Counted from the stretch's first letter, positions 44,188 through 53,506 are shown. The stretch: 64,000 nucleotides of DNA from Gelidibacter mesophilus DSM 14095 (GCF_000423005.1 NZ_AUHD01000011.1:1-64000); one strand, 5' to 3'. The notes: generated by a model not told the origin, from the letters alone. Program-made: numbers and translations.

Positions 44188-46479
44188 TTGAAAGTCTGTA
44201 TCGCCGAAAAGCCAAGTGTAGCACGCGAAATTGCTGCTATTTTAGGAGCCAATAGTAAACATGACGGATACTATGAAGGCAATGGTTATGCAGTAACCTA
44301 TACATTTGGGCATCTCTGTACCCTAATGGAGCCCAACGATTATAAGCCGCATTGGAAAAGTTGGGATCTGAACAATTTACCTATGCTCCCTGAAAAGTTT
44401 AAAACTAAGGTGGTCAGCAATTCTGGAATTGAGAAACAATTTAAAATTGTAAAGAAGCTGTTTGATAGCGCTGATGTCGTTATTAATTGCGGGGATGCGG
44501 GACAAGAAGGAGAATTGATACAGCGTTGGGTTCTAGACCAGGCGAATTATAAGGGAAAAGTACAACGCTTATGGATTTCCTCGCTGACCTCGGAAGCCAT
44601 AAAAGAAGGTTTTGAGAACTTGAAACCCTCAGAGCAGTACGATAATCTTTTTTATGCCGGATTTTCCAGAGCTATTGGCGATTGGCTTTTGGGGATGAAT
44701 GCGACACGCCTCTACACCTTAAAGCATGGGGGTTATAAGCAGGTCTTATCTGTGGGCAGGGTGCAAACCCCAACCTTGGCCATGGTGGTCAACCGATTTA
44801 AAGAGATTGAAAACTTTGTGCCACAACCCTATTGGGAACTACAGACCCTTTACAGAAACACCTTGTTCAGCTATGAAGAAGGCCGCTTTACCAAGATGGA
44901 AGATGGTGAAATTCTGGCAAATAAAGTTAAGGAACACGAATTTGAAATTGTTTCAGTAGTCAAGAAAAAAGGCAAGGACTATGCGCCAAAGCTGTTTGAT
45001 TTAACCGGACTTCAAGTATATTGTAATACCAAATTCGGATTTTCGGCGGATGAAACACTTAAAATTGTACAAAAACTTTACGAACAAAAAGTAGTGACCT
45101 ATCCCCGAGTCGATACGACATTTTTGCCAAACGATATCTATCCTAAGGTTCCGGGAATCTTAAAGAATCTATCTAAATACACTCCGTTAACTAGCCCGTT
45201 ATTAGGTAAAAAGATTAAGAAATCTTCCAAAGTTTTTAATGATAAGAAGGTTACAGATCACCATGCTATTATTCCGACTGGTGTGGAAAGCCATTTGCAA
45301 TATAACCAACAGCAGGTCTATGACATTATCACCAGACGATTTATAGCTGTTTTTTATGAGGATTGTACCGTATCTAATACGACTGTGATTGGCAAGGCTT
45401 CCGACGTGAATTTTAAAGCCACAGGAAAAGAAATCTTGAGTAAAGGTTGGCGTGTTGTTTTAGAATCGGCAGACAAAGAACAAAAAGCCTCAGATACGCT
45501 CCCTTCCTTTGTTAAAGGTGAAAAGGGACCTCATGAACCTTCTTTCTTAGAAAAACAGACCAAGCCACCCAATCAATTTACGGAAGCTTCCCTCCTACGT
45601 GCCATGGAAACTGCAGGCAAGCAGGTAGATGACGATGAAATGCGCGAACTGATGAAGGAAAATGGCATTGGCCGTCCTTCTACCCGTGCGAATATTATCG
45701 AAACCTTATTTAAACGGAAATATATTGAACGTAACAAAAAACAAGTGTTACCAACATATATTGGCATTCAATTGATTGATACCATTCAAAATGAATTGCT
45801 CAAATCGGCAGAATTGACCGGGATGTGGGAAAAGCAATTGAAAGATATTGAAAAAGGAGCTTATAGTGCTGCCCAGTTTATCGCCAACATGAAAAAAATG
45901 GTGGATGCTTTGGTCTATGAAGTCCGAAGTGAAACCCAACGCGCAAATATTTCCCATGTAAAAGTGGCACAAAAATCCGAAGCTAAAAAAGAGGCACTTA
46001 AGAAAGCTGGAATCACCGCAGAAAAGTGTCCGAAATGTAAAAAAGGACATTTGATCAAAGGCAAATCGGCTTATGGGTGCAGTGCTTTTAAAGAGGGCTG
46101 TCGCTTTGTTTTACCATTTAAGTTTAAGGACAAAAAGATTTCAGAGAAACAATATGTCCGTTTGCTCCAAAAGGGATCAACGGTCAATTTAAAAGGTTTT
46201 AAAACAGAAATTGGAGAATTGGACGGTCTGGTAAGATTTGATGCGCAATTTCAATTGATTTTGGAGCCGAAGAAATCGATCAAAAAGACAACTCCAGATA
46301 GCGTAATGTGTCCCAAATGTAAGAAAGGAACGGTCATAAAAGGAAAAACAGCCTACGGGTGTAGCCATTACAAAGACGGCTGCAATTTCAGGTTTAGCTT
46401 TGAAGACGTTCGCCAAAAAGCTACAGGCAAAACAATGAGTAAAGAATTGGTTTATAATATTTTAAATGAAAACATCTAA
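44188..46479 (+). CDS. topB: DNA topoisomerase III (type IA)
   Basis: The reading frame starts at TTG (44188), which puts the Toprim start exactly at K-V-C-I-A-E7-K-P-S, as in other TopB proteins. The second Toprim motif is GDAGQEGEL (102-110), with D103, E107 and E109 but Gly at the usual second Asp of DxD. The breaking tyrosine is Y305 in VTYPRVDTTFLP, and SVGRVQTPTLAM (188-199) is conserved. Two C-terminal zinc-type CPKCKKG...YGCS...C motifs follow (about 614-640 and 711-737). It removes DNA tangles and precatenanes. It overlaps the pseudouridine synthase gene by 14 bases. Confidence 0.93.
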   Translation: MKVCIAEKPSVAREIAAILGANSKHDGYYEGNGYAVTYTFGHLCTLMEPNDYKPHWKSWDLNNLPMLPEKFKTKVVSNSGIEKQFKIVKKLFDSADVVINCGDAGQEGELIQRWVLDQANYKGKVQRLWISSLTSEAIKEGFENLKPSEQYDNLFYAGFSRAIGDWLLGMNATRLYTLKHGGYKQVLSVGRVQTPTLAMVVNRFKEIENFVPQPYWELQTLYRNTLFSYEEGRFTKMEDGEILANKVKEHEFEIVSVVKKKGKDYAPKLFDLTGLQVYCNTKFGFSADETLKIVQKLYEQKVVTYPRVDTTFLPNDIYPKVPGILKNLSKYTPLTSPLLGKKIKKSSKVFNDKKVTDHHAIIPTGVESHLQYNQQQVYDIITRRFIAVFYEDCTVSNTTVIGKASDVNFKATGKEILSKGWRVVLESADKEQKASDTLPSFVKGEKGPHEPSFLEKQTKPPNQFTEASLLRAMETAGKQVDDDEMRELMKENGIGRPSTRANIIETLFKRKYIERNKKQVLPTYIGIQLIDTIQNELLKSAELTGMWEKQLKDIEKGAYSAAQFIANMKKMVDALVYEVRSETQRANISHVKVAQKSEAKKEALKKAGITAEKCPKCKKGHLIKGKSAYGCSAFKEGCRFVLPFKFKDKKISEKQYVRLLQKGSTVNLKGFKTEIGELDGLVRFDAQFQLILEPKKSIKKTTPDSVMCPKCKKGTVIKGKTAYGCSHYKDGCNFRFSFEDVRQKATGKTMSKELVYNILNENI

Positions 46480-47062
46480 ACCAATACAACATGTCCATTT
46501 TATACTTCATAAACCTTTAGGCTATCTCAGCCAATTCATGAGCAATGCCAAACATGAACGCAATAAGAAGTTTTTGGGGGCGCTCTATGAGTTCCCGGAA
46601 GGACTCATGCCCATTGGACGTTTGGATAAAAATTCTGAAGGGTTATTATTACTGACCACTGATGGAGTATTAAGCCATATCATTTGTAGCACGCCAATTG
46701 AAAAGGAATATTATGTTCAAGTAGATGGTGCCATTACTGAAGCGGCAATTGCTGATTTACAAAAAGGGGTAACTATCGGTTTTAAGGGCGTTAAGTATGG
46801 TACTCTGCCCTGTAAAGTTAAAAAGTTGGAAAATTTACCCGATTTTGCCGAACGCTCTAAAAAGATAAGGGATGTGCGCCATGGCCCAACCTCATGGATA
46901 TCAATTACTATAACCGAAGGAAAGTTCAGACAGGTCAGAAAAATGACCTCTGCGGTTGGATTTCCAACTTTAAGATTGGTGCGTACGCGAATAGGTCACA
47001 TTTATTTAAACAAAATGCAACCTGGAGATGTTATTAAAATTGATGAATTAAATGTTGATTAA
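46466..47062 (+). CDS. rluE: rRNA pseudouridine synthase, RluE/RsuA type
   Basis: The 198-residue protein contains FILHKPLGYLSQF, MPIGRLDKNSEGLLLLTTDG with catalytic D54, KEYYVQVDG and GKFRQVRKMTSAVGFPTLRLVR. It lacks the N-terminal S4 domain, as RluE does. RluE makes pseudouridine 2457 in E. coli 23S rRNA, so the same target is likely. The start overlaps topB by 14 bases, and the stop overlaps by 4 bases the stop of the convergent cold-shock-domain gene. Confidence 0.88.
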   Translation: MKTSKPIQHVHFILHKPLGYLSQFMSNAKHERNKKFLGALYEFPEGLMPIGRLDKNSEGLLLLTTDGVLSHIICSTPIEKEYYVQVDGAITEAAIADLQKGVTIGFKGVKYGTLPCKVKKLENLPDFAERSKKIRDVRHGPTSWISITITEGKFRQVRKMTSAVGFPTLRLVRTRIGHIYLNKMQPGDVIKIDELNVD

Positions 47063-47502
47063 ACGCGTTTTACTCTTACCGCGTTCATTCCTTTCATACC
47101 ACGTTCCAATTCAAAACTGACTTTGTCGTTTTCAGCGATATCATCCAAGAGTCCGCTCACGTGACAAAAGTATTTTTCGTTGTTTTCTAAATCGATGATA
47201 AAACCGAAACCTTTAGAGCTGTCATAAAATGAAACTTTACCTTGTCTTACAGGATCTTCCTCTTCGCCCTCTTCTTTCTTGGGAACACCTAAAACGATGT
47301 CTTCAGCTTCTACCTTGATCTTGTCTGCCGGATCTGGTGGTGTATCTGTTAAATTGCCGTAAGCATCTACGTAAGCAAATTGGATACCATCGGTTCCACC
47401 TTCCGCTCTACGGGCTTCTTTTTTCTTCTTTTTTTCTTCACGTTTTTTAGCACGTGCTTTTTCTTTTTCAATTTTGTTAAAGGTCTGTTGCGACTTAGCC
47501 AT
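47059..47502 (-). CDS. Cold-shock-domain protein with a long charged N-terminus
   Basis: The C-terminal 65 residues are a cold-shock domain: RQGKVSFYDSSKGFGFIIDL (RNP1-like), EKYFCHVSGL (RNP2-like) and VSFELERGMKGMNAVRVKRV. The preceding 80 residues hold a helix of alternating Lys/Arg/Glu (KAKKREEKKKKKEARR) and an acidic stretch (KKEEGEEEDP). Total 147, about twice an ordinary CspA. It should bind single-stranded RNA or DNA; the basic helix may add ribosome or RNA affinity. Ends convergently with rluE with overlapping stops. Confidence 0.88.
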   Translation of the reverse strand: MAKSQQTFNKIEKEKARAKKREEKKKKKEARRAEGGTDGIQFAYVDAYGNLTDTPPDPADKIKVEAEDIVLGVPKKEEGEEEDPVRQGKVSFYDSSKGFGFIIDLENNEKYFCHVSGLLDDIAENDKVSFELERGMKGMNAVRVKRV

Positions 47503-47700
47503 TCTTTTTTTTAAATATGTTTTAAGGGTTAAATATGAAATTCCAGAGGAGACTTAGGATAGGTAATTCTTGAAATTATGTATGTCGAAAGCGTACTCCA
47601 GTGATTGCAATGTACATGAGAATTTAAGGAAACTGGCCACTAAATGTCTATATACCTTACAAATATAAGAGATAGATTTGAAATATTGGGCTTCAAACCG

Positions 47701-48966
47701 TTATTCTTTGCGCTTGTAAGGTCTAATTATTAATCCTAAAGGCTTGTCATAGGTTAAATAGTTGGCCATCCAATCATAAAAAGCCATAATCTTATTTCTA
47801 AAACCTACCAAAGACATGATATGGATAAACATCCATACCAACCAGGCAAAGGTCCCTTGAAACTTCCACTTTGGTAAATCCACGACAGCCTTCTTTCGGC
47901 CGATGGTTGCCATAACTCCCTTGTTTTTATATTTAAAAGGCTGCATGGGTTGCTGCGTGGTAAGCTTGACGATATTATTTGCAAGCAGTTTGCCCTGCTG
48001 TTGGGCTATGGGTGCCAACATAGGTAATCCTTTAGGATTCTCTGCCGTGACACAGCTTGCCACGTCACCAATGGCAAATATATTCTTGGTGTTTTTTACT
48101 TGATTATAACCGTCCACTAAAATCCGATTTCCTGCTAAAGCACCTTCAGGAAGCCCATTAATTGGCGCTGCTTTCACGCCGGCAGTCCAAATAACGGTAT
48201 CTGTGGTAAAGTTAGTACCATCAGCAAGGGTCAGAATTTTTCCGTCGTATCCGTTCACTTTGGCGTTTAAGTGAACGTTGACGCCTAATTCCCGTAAATA
48301 GAGCAAGGTCTTAGTTGAAGAAGCTTCAGACATTGCCGACAGTAATTCCGGAGCAGCTTCGTAGAGGTTGATCTGCATCTTTGACATATCAAGATCTGGG
48401 AAATCCTTTGGTAAAACGAAATGCTTCATTTCCGCCAACGCCCCAGCTAACTCAATTCCCGCAGGTCCTCCGCCAACAATGGCTATATTCATGAGGTCGT
48501 CAATGGATTGGTCATTTTGGTGTGCGAGGGCTTTTTCTAAATTTTGGTAGATATAGCTGCGCATATTTAACGCATCTGGAATGGATTTTAAAGTCAGTAA
48601 CTTATCCTTTACAGGTTCAAAATTGAAAAAGTTGTTAGTACTTCCAGTGGCAATAACTAAATAGTCATAGCTGATGGGACCAATTGAAGTTTGTAGGGTT
48701 TGTGTGTCAATAGAAACATTCTCAACCTTTGCCATTCTAAAACTAAAGTTCTTCTGGTTTCTGAAGATCCGTCGTACAGGATACGCAATACTATCGGGCT
48801 CCAATCCGCCTGTGGCAATTTGATACATGAGCGGTTGGAAATTATGATAATTATGTTGGTCGATCAATAGAACTTCAACAGGTTTGTTCTTGAAGGTTTT
48901 CGCAATGGTGATTCCGCCAAAACCTGCGCCAACAATAACAATTTTAGATGTGGCTTCTATATTCAT
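47701..48966 (-). CDS. ndh: Type II NADH:quinone dehydrogenase
   Basis: From ATG 48966 (MNIEATSK) the protein is about 421 residues. FAD-binding GAGFGGITIAK and IATGS, NADH-binding VGGGPAGIELAGALAE, IFAIGDVASC and the quinone motif APIAQQQGKLLANNI are all present. The C-terminal part (TFAWLVWMFIHIMSLVGFRNK) is an amphipathic membrane anchor. It passes electrons from NADH to menaquinone without pumping protons. TATCTTTG on the minus strand (49022-49029) fits a -7 box. Confidence 0.9.
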   Translation of the reverse strand: MNIEATSKIVIVGAGFGGITIAKTFKNKPVEVLLIDQHNYHNFQPLMYQIATGGLEPDSIAYPVRRIFRNQKNFSFRMAKVENVSIDTQTLQTSIGPISYDYLVIATGSTNNFFNFEPVKDKLLTLKSIPDALNMRSYIYQNLEKALAHQNDQSIDDLMNIAIVGGGPAGIELAGALAEMKHFVLPKDFPDLDMSKMQINLYEAAPELLSAMSEASSTKTLLYLRELGVNVHLNAKVNGYDGKILTLADGTNFTTDTVIWTAGVKAAPINGLPEGALAGNRILVDGYNQVKNTKNIFAIGDVASCVTAENPKGLPMLAPIAQQQGKLLANNIVKLTTQQPMQPFKYKNKGVMATIGRKKAVVDLPKWKFQGTFAWLVWMFIHIMSLVGFRNKIMAFYDWMANYLTYDKPLGLIIRPYKRKE

Positions 48967-49021
48967 TAAGTAGAAAGCTAGTGAATAAACAGCATCAAAA
49001 GTCATGATGTGTTTAGTTGTG

Positions 49022-49029
49022 CAAAGATA
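49022..49029 (-). promoter_or_regulatory. -7 box of the ndh promoter
   Basis: The minus strand reads TATCTTTG, an exact TAnnTTTG, 55 bases before the ATG at 48966. A TTG lies only 7 bases away, so the -33 element is not clear. Confidence 0.4.
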
Positions 49030-49274
49030 GGAATAGCAACGTCTTTCTCCCTATTTTATTTGGCATAATTTGGTTGGAATTGAATGTGTTTGCAAGCACT
49101 AGTAAAGTCTGTGGTTTCTGGCAATACTGAAGAATAAACTGTGCAAAAATCTTTAAATTAATAACTTAGCGATTATTGTTTGAAAAACCTTGGATTTATG
49201 CCGTTTCAATTAGGTGAAGTGTAATATATTATCTAAATTTATCTATAGAATCCAATTAAAACTACAGCATAAAA

Positions 49275-49538
49275 ATGACGTTCATCAATGACAATATTAT
49301 CCCAGGAAATCACGGCAAAACGTTTAGAACGAATATTGAAGACCCTTCCGACAAAGCAAAGCTAGAAGCGTTGATCCTGCAAATTGACGGTGTGACCAAA
49401 GTAATTTTTAAAGATGATTATCCTACAGAGTTTACGGTACACACTAACAAAGTAGTGACTGTGAATGAAATACAAGAGAAAGCGAGTCAGTTGGAATTTC
49501 ACGCGATTGCAAAAGGGCCTTTCTTTCCTCTATTTTAA
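49275..49538 (+). CDS. HMA-fold protein without CxxC
   Basis: The 87-residue protein follows the ferredoxin-like heavy-metal-associated pattern: GKTFRTNIEDPSDKAKLEALILQIDGVTKVIFKDDYPTEFTVHTN. The CxxC of copper/zinc carriers is absent (the loop after strand 1 is EDPSD). It may use the fold for protein contacts or an unrelated ligand. It is convergent with the secreted protein ending at 49554. Confidence 0.68.
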   Translation: MTFINDNIIPGNHGKTFRTNIEDPSDKAKLEALILQIDGVTKVIFKDDYPTEFTVHTNKVVTVNEIQEKASQLEFHAIAKGPFFPLF

Positions 49539-49553
49539 GAATTTATTCTTTTC

Positions 49554-50207
49554 CTATTTCACCAGAGTAATGCTAGCCGTCACTCCGGTCAATAGATTCC
49601 ACTTTTTTGAAGATACTTGAACGCCATTGTCGTCGAATACTTGGAACTCTGCGGTGTTGGGACCGGACTCACCTTGGTTGAGTGCAACAAAGTCTATCTT
49701 GTTGACGCCTTCAACTAAGGGCACATCAAAACTCTTATAATTCCCGGTTAATGAAAGATCTGGGATAAAAACAGTGCCATTGACAAAAACCCTCACCCGG
49801 TCGCCATCTGGATATTCGTGGTCTCTACATCTTATATTGGCCTTTTTGCCAGTAATTGCGAAAGTACCCAAAAATTGATCCTCCATGGATTCCATCTTAA
49901 AGCCTTGTTCTACTGCCTTCTTATTCCATTTTTTATCAAAAATTTCTCCAGGATCGCGTAAGGTGCTGTTATCGAACATTGAAAATTCGGTTTCCTTTTT
50001 TTTGATGGTGATGGGATTTTCAACAGCCGGTTTTTCTTCCTTTTCAATCGGTTCAATCTTTACCGGTGTAGGTTCTGGTTCTTTCTTTTCTTCCTTTTTT
50101 TCAACTGCAGGAATAGGAATGTTCTTAATGGGAAATTCTTGAGCGGTCATCTGAAAGATCACTGCGAGAAAAAAAACGCCTAAAAGAGTATATTTACGAG
50201 ATGCCAT
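49554..50207 (-). CDS. Secreted protein with a proline/lysine-rich linker
   Basis: The ATG at 50207 gives a signal peptide (YTLLGVFFLAVIFQMTAQE) and 217 residues. Residues about 25-62 alternate K, E, P (EKKEEKKEPEPTPVKIEP). The C-terminal 120 residues are all-beta-like (GTFAITGKKANIRCRDHEYPDGDRVRV, NGTVFIPDLSLTGNYKSFDVPLVEG). I recognise no named family. It probably acts in the periplasm. Confidence 0.6.
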   Translation of the reverse strand: MASRKYTLLGVFFLAVIFQMTAQEFPIKNIPIPAVEKKEEKKEPEPTPVKIEPIEKEEKPAVENPITIKKKETEFSMFDNSTLRDPGEIFDKKWNKKAVEQGFKMESMEDQFLGTFAITGKKANIRCRDHEYPDGDRVRVFVNGTVFIPDLSLTGNYKSFDVPLVEGVNKIDFVALNQGESGPNTAEFQVFDDNGVQVSSKKWNLLTGVTASITLVK

Positions 50208-50298
50208 AAGATAAAAAAATAGTTTGGAGTTTAAAATCAAAAACCGTACCTCTCAGCGAAACTAACGATTAATTCTGACTCTAATTTTAAAGGAAACG

Positions 50299-51813
50299 TT
50301 AAAACTTACCGTTAAAACTCAACCTTAACTTTCTATTATATTCTTCCATCAGCCATTCTTTGTAATTTTTGGTACTGTTCATCATACAATACGAATACTG
50401 TTTTATTCTATAAGAAATGTCATCCTGCAAATATTTGATCAAATCGCGTGCGTCAAAAATAGTTTCGGCATTGGCGATGCACATTTGCGAGTGTTGCTCT
50501 ATGGAGCGTTCAATAGTTGTGATGGATTTATTGCCTTCAGCAATGGCCTTTTCGTATTCTGCCTTAACATCAAACGCAATGGATTCAGATTCACGGAAAC
50601 GTTCCCTTATAGAGTCTGGCATGATATACACAAAGTCGCGCTCAATATCTTCATCATTCCGAAGGTTTTCGAGATAAAAATCAGGATACTTAAAAATATG
50701 CTGCCAATCTACAGGCTGGTCCCATGGACCAAAACGAACGGCATTATTCCCAAGATCCAGAACCATAAAGGATTTCTTATCCTTCAAGACTCGAGATCCC
50801 CGGCCTATCATTTGAAAATAAAGAGTAAGAGAGCGCGTGGCACGATTAAGAATGACGGATTCAACAGTGGGCTCATCAAATCCTGTGGTCAAAATACTCA
50901 CGGAACTAAGAATACCATCAGGGGTGTTCTTAAACCAATTTAAGATTTCCTTACGCTCCTGTTTGCTACAGGTATTATCTAAATGCCTAACGTTGTAACC
51001 CGCGCGCTTAAACGTATAATACACTTCTTTTGAAGTGTTGATGCCATTATTGAAAATCAACGTTTTTTTGCCCTTGGACATTTCTTCATAAGCAAACACC
51101 AGTTTGCTCAACATATAAGAATTAGTGTATAGAGATTCTGAAGATTTCACGGTATAATCACCGTTGATTCCAATCTTTAAAGTATTGAGTTCGACATCGA
51201 AATTGTACAGTTCAGCATTCGCTAAAAATCCATTTTTTATCAAGGTTGAAATATCGTCGCCAACAATCAACTTTTGATAATTGTCCTTCATAGGCAATTT
51301 GATATTAGAACTTAAAGGCGTGGCGGTGACTCCAAGAATAAAACAATTTTCAAAGAATTTAAACAACTTTCGGAAGGAATTGTAATGGGCTTCATCAATA
51401 ATAACCAAGCCGATATCTTCCAATCGGAGCTTCTTATCATTGAGCCGGTTGTTTAAGGTTTCTACCATTGCCACAAAACATTTATATTGGTCTTGATCTG
51501 GAAGCTCCTTCACATTGCTGTTGATCACCTTGTTGTCAACGCCAAAATTAGTCAACATTTTTGAGGTCTGTTTGCAGAGCTCAATCCTATGGGTAAGGAT
51601 CACTACTTTTTTATTATGTTTTTTAATATAGCGTCTGACGATCTCCGAAAAAATAACCGTCTTCCCTCCTCCTGTTGGCAGTTGGTACAACAAATTAAAA
51701 TTGTCGGGAGCAGTTTCCATCACCTTAAAAATCTTATTGAGATCAGCAAGTTGATAATCATAAAGATCCTTTTTGGTTTCTACTACATTAAGTTGCTCTA
51801 AGGTTTCTGACAT
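50299..51813 (-). CDS. SF2 DEAD/DEAH-box helicase, copy 2
   Basis: This 504-residue protein is colinear with the helicase at 41176-42732: Walker A LPTGGGKT (45-52), LTHRIEL, D140-E-A-H143, GVTATPLSSN, SILTTGFDEP, QMIGRGSR, and the end YCMMNSTKNYKEWLMEEY. It clearly arose by gene duplication, but the two differ widely outside motifs. The role is unknown; RNA or DNA unwinding is expected. It is a single gene with TAATTTTG (minus strand, 51842-51849) as a candidate -7 box. Confidence 0.88.
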   Translation of the reverse strand: MSETLEQLNVVETKKDLYDYQLADLNKIFKVMETAPDNFNLLYQLPTGGGKTVIFSEIVRRYIKKHNKKVVILTHRIELCKQTSKMLTNFGVDNKVINSNVKELPDQDQYKCFVAMVETLNNRLNDKKLRLEDIGLVIIDEAHYNSFRKLFKFFENCFILGVTATPLSSNIKLPMKDNYQKLIVGDDISTLIKNGFLANAELYNFDVELNTLKIGINGDYTVKSSESLYTNSYMLSKLVFAYEEMSKGKKTLIFNNGINTSKEVYYTFKRAGYNVRHLDNTCSKQERKEILNWFKNTPDGILSSVSILTTGFDEPTVESVILNRATRSLTLYFQMIGRGSRVLKDKKSFMVLDLGNNAVRFGPWDQPVDWQHIFKYPDFYLENLRNDEDIERDFVYIMPDSIRERFRESESIAFDVKAEYEKAIAEGNKSITTIERSIEQHSQMCIANAETIFDARDLIKYLQDDISYRIKQYSYCMMNSTKNYKEWLMEEYNRKLRLSFNGKF

Positions 51814-51873
51814 AAAAAAAGGCGTTCGAAAAAAATTTTCACAAAATTAAGGTTTTATAAGAGTTATTCTAGG

Positions 51874-52077
51874 CTATTGTTGAAAATAATTAACAAGTCT
51901 TGGGGTCATATGTAGTGGTTTTCTGATAGTTATACCAATTTCTCTTCCAATAAAATGAATCAAAAACAAAATTGGCAAAACTACAATTGAGATGAAAAAT
52001 GAGAAAAATAACAATCTGTAACGACCAACAATCTTACAACTTCTAAAAGGAACAAAATTTATACCGAAAATCAGCAT
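51874..52077 (-). CDS. Possible small membrane protein
   Basis: A 67-residue frame from ATG 52077 has one hydrophobic helix (YRLLFFSFFISIVVLPILFLIHFIG) with basic residues before it. There is no family match. The remainder of the 51814-52248 spacer shows nothing else that I would call a gene. Confidence 0.3.
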   Translation of the reverse strand: MLIFGINFVPFRSCKIVGRYRLLFFSFFISIVVLPILFLIHFIGREIGITIRKPLHMTPRLVNYFQQ

Positions 52078-52248
52078 TAGCTCGAATTCGTTCTGGTCTG
52101 AAGCAAATCGAGTTTAGTCAAAAAAACAATCGTCTGAAACAGATGTTCAGACGACCATTTTTATCTGCGCTTGCACTCTATTAAACTTTTAAGCTATCAC
52201 GAAACACAAATTAGAAACCAGAAAAAAGTCTAAAATATATGGAGGCGT

Positions 52249-52701
52249 TTAGTTCCGTCTCATTTTACCCGAAACCTCATCAATATTTATAATGAAGATC
52301 ATTGGTAAATTCTCGTTGATCACCTTACTGGAAAACTCGCTGATAAAGCTCAATTCTTTCAATTCCTTTTCGGCAACCAATTCTTTAATTCCCAGTGAAA
52401 AAACGTGAAGGTAAGACTTGGCATCGCTACCAAAAAGTTGCTCAAATTTTCCATGGATCATTACTGATTTCCATTTGGTAAGGCCGTCTACATCAACAAC
52501 ATTTAATGCCACTTGATTGTTCTTCCGCATCGCATTCATCTTATGGCCTTCAGCCGAGTAACAGATGATCACATGTCTTTCAGCATCATAAAAATAAGTG
52601 ATGGGCACCACAAAAGGCCTATTTTGGTAGATATAGGACAAGTGTCCTAAATAGTCGTTTTTAAGAATATATAAACAATCCTTTTCCTCTAAATTATCCA
52701 T
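52249..52701 (-). CDS. Pyridoxamine 5'-phosphate oxidase-like flavin protein
   Basis: From ATG 52701 (MDNLEEKDCLYILKNDYLGHL) the 150-residue protein has the split-barrel pattern YLGHLSYIYQNRPFVVPITYFYD, YSAEGHKMNAMRKNNQVALNVVD and KWKSVMIHGKFEQL. These are typical of FMN-binding NimA/Rv1155-like proteins. It probably binds FMN or heme and reduces small molecules. A TTG-N20-TATCTTGG promoter lies just upstream. Confidence 0.82.
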   Translation of the reverse strand: MDNLEEKDCLYILKNDYLGHLSYIYQNRPFVVPITYFYDAERHVIICYSAEGHKMNAMRKNNQVALNVVDVDGLTKWKSVMIHGKFEQLFGSDAKSYLHVFSLGIKELVAEKELKELSFISEFSSKVINENLPMIFIINIDEVSGKMRRN

Positions 52702-52722
52702 GATAGTGTTTGTTTTAAAAGT

Positions 52723-52753
52723 CCAAGATACCACTATCCCCTGTCGTTAACAA
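52723..52753 (-). promoter_or_regulatory. Putative Bacteroidota promoter of the PNPOx-like gene
   Basis: On the minus strand TTG (52751-52753) and TATCTTGG (52723-52730) are 20 bases apart. The second box differs from TAnnTTTG by one base. It is 22 bases upstream of the ATG. Confidence 0.4.
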
Positions 52754-52816
52754 TGATATATGTCAGTTTGAACTGTTTACTCACGATCAACAGAACATTG
52801 TTTTAATATAAACGCG

Positions 52817-53113
52817 CTAATTTGAGTTAATTACCCTGATAATTTCTTCTTTTTGTAACACTCCAGATTGTCGCCACACCTGCATGCCCTCTTTAAATAG
52901 TAACATGGTTGGCACGCCTTTTACTTGATAATTGGCCGCTAATAAAGGGTTTTTATCAACATCAATTTTTACTATTTTGATCTTATCTCCCAGGTCTGAC
53001 TTCACCTGTTCTAAAATTGGCGCTAGACTTTTGCAAGGCCCGCACCACGTGGCATGAAAATCGACTAATACTGGAGTTTTTGAATCGATGATGGTTTTAA
53101 AATTACTTTTCAT
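52817..53113 (-). CDS. trxA: Thioredoxin
   Basis: The 98-residue protein has VDFHATWCGPCKSLAPIL with C24-G-P-C27, VDKNPLLAANYQVKGVPTMLLF with cis-Pro, and the final strand. It is a standard small cytoplasmic thioredoxin that reduces protein disulfides. It lies between the PNPOx-like gene and a very hydrophilic small protein on the same strand. Confidence 0.92.
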   Translation of the reverse strand: MKSNFKTIIDSKTPVLVDFHATWCGPCKSLAPILEQVKSDLGDKIKIVKIDVDKNPLLAANYQVKGVPTMLLFKEGMQVWRQSGVLQKEEIIRVINSN

Positions 53114-53139
53114 TGATATGCTGTTTAAATTTTACAATA

Positions 53140-53334
53140 TTAGTTATCTTCATCTTTGGGCTTTCGAACCCCCTTAAGATTTTCCAATTTTTCATCTGTC
53201 CTGCTTTCTTCGTCGCGTTCATTAGGATCAGGGTCCCATTCCTTTTCTTTGGATGGCGCGTTATTTTTTGAATCAGGATTTCTTTTTTCGTCCTCCTGTC
53301 TGTTATTTTGCTTTTTAACTTTAGACTTTTCCAT
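53140..53334 (-). CDS. Small, highly charged disordered protein
   Basis: The 64-residue product is almost free of hydrophobic residues (KVKKQNNRQEDEKRNPDSK, DPDPNERDEESRTDEK). It should be unfolded in solution. It sits 26 bases upstream of the thioredoxin gene in the same direction and near CsbD, so a general stress role is possible. No family name is known to me. Confidence 0.5.
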   Translation of the reverse strand: MEKSKVKKQNNRQEDEKRNPDSKNNAPSKEKEWDPDPNERDEESRTDEKLENLKGVRKPKDEDN

Positions 53335-53506
53335 AATTGGTACTTTTTTTGGTGTCGTATTTTTTAGATTCTGAATACTGGAATCATTTCCAAATTCTCT
53401 CTAGTTCACAATTTAGTAATAAATAAAAAAATCTCATCATTCTTAATGATGCGCGATCGTATTTCATGAAATGGAATACAAAGGTAAGATTAGACTATGA
53501 AATAGA

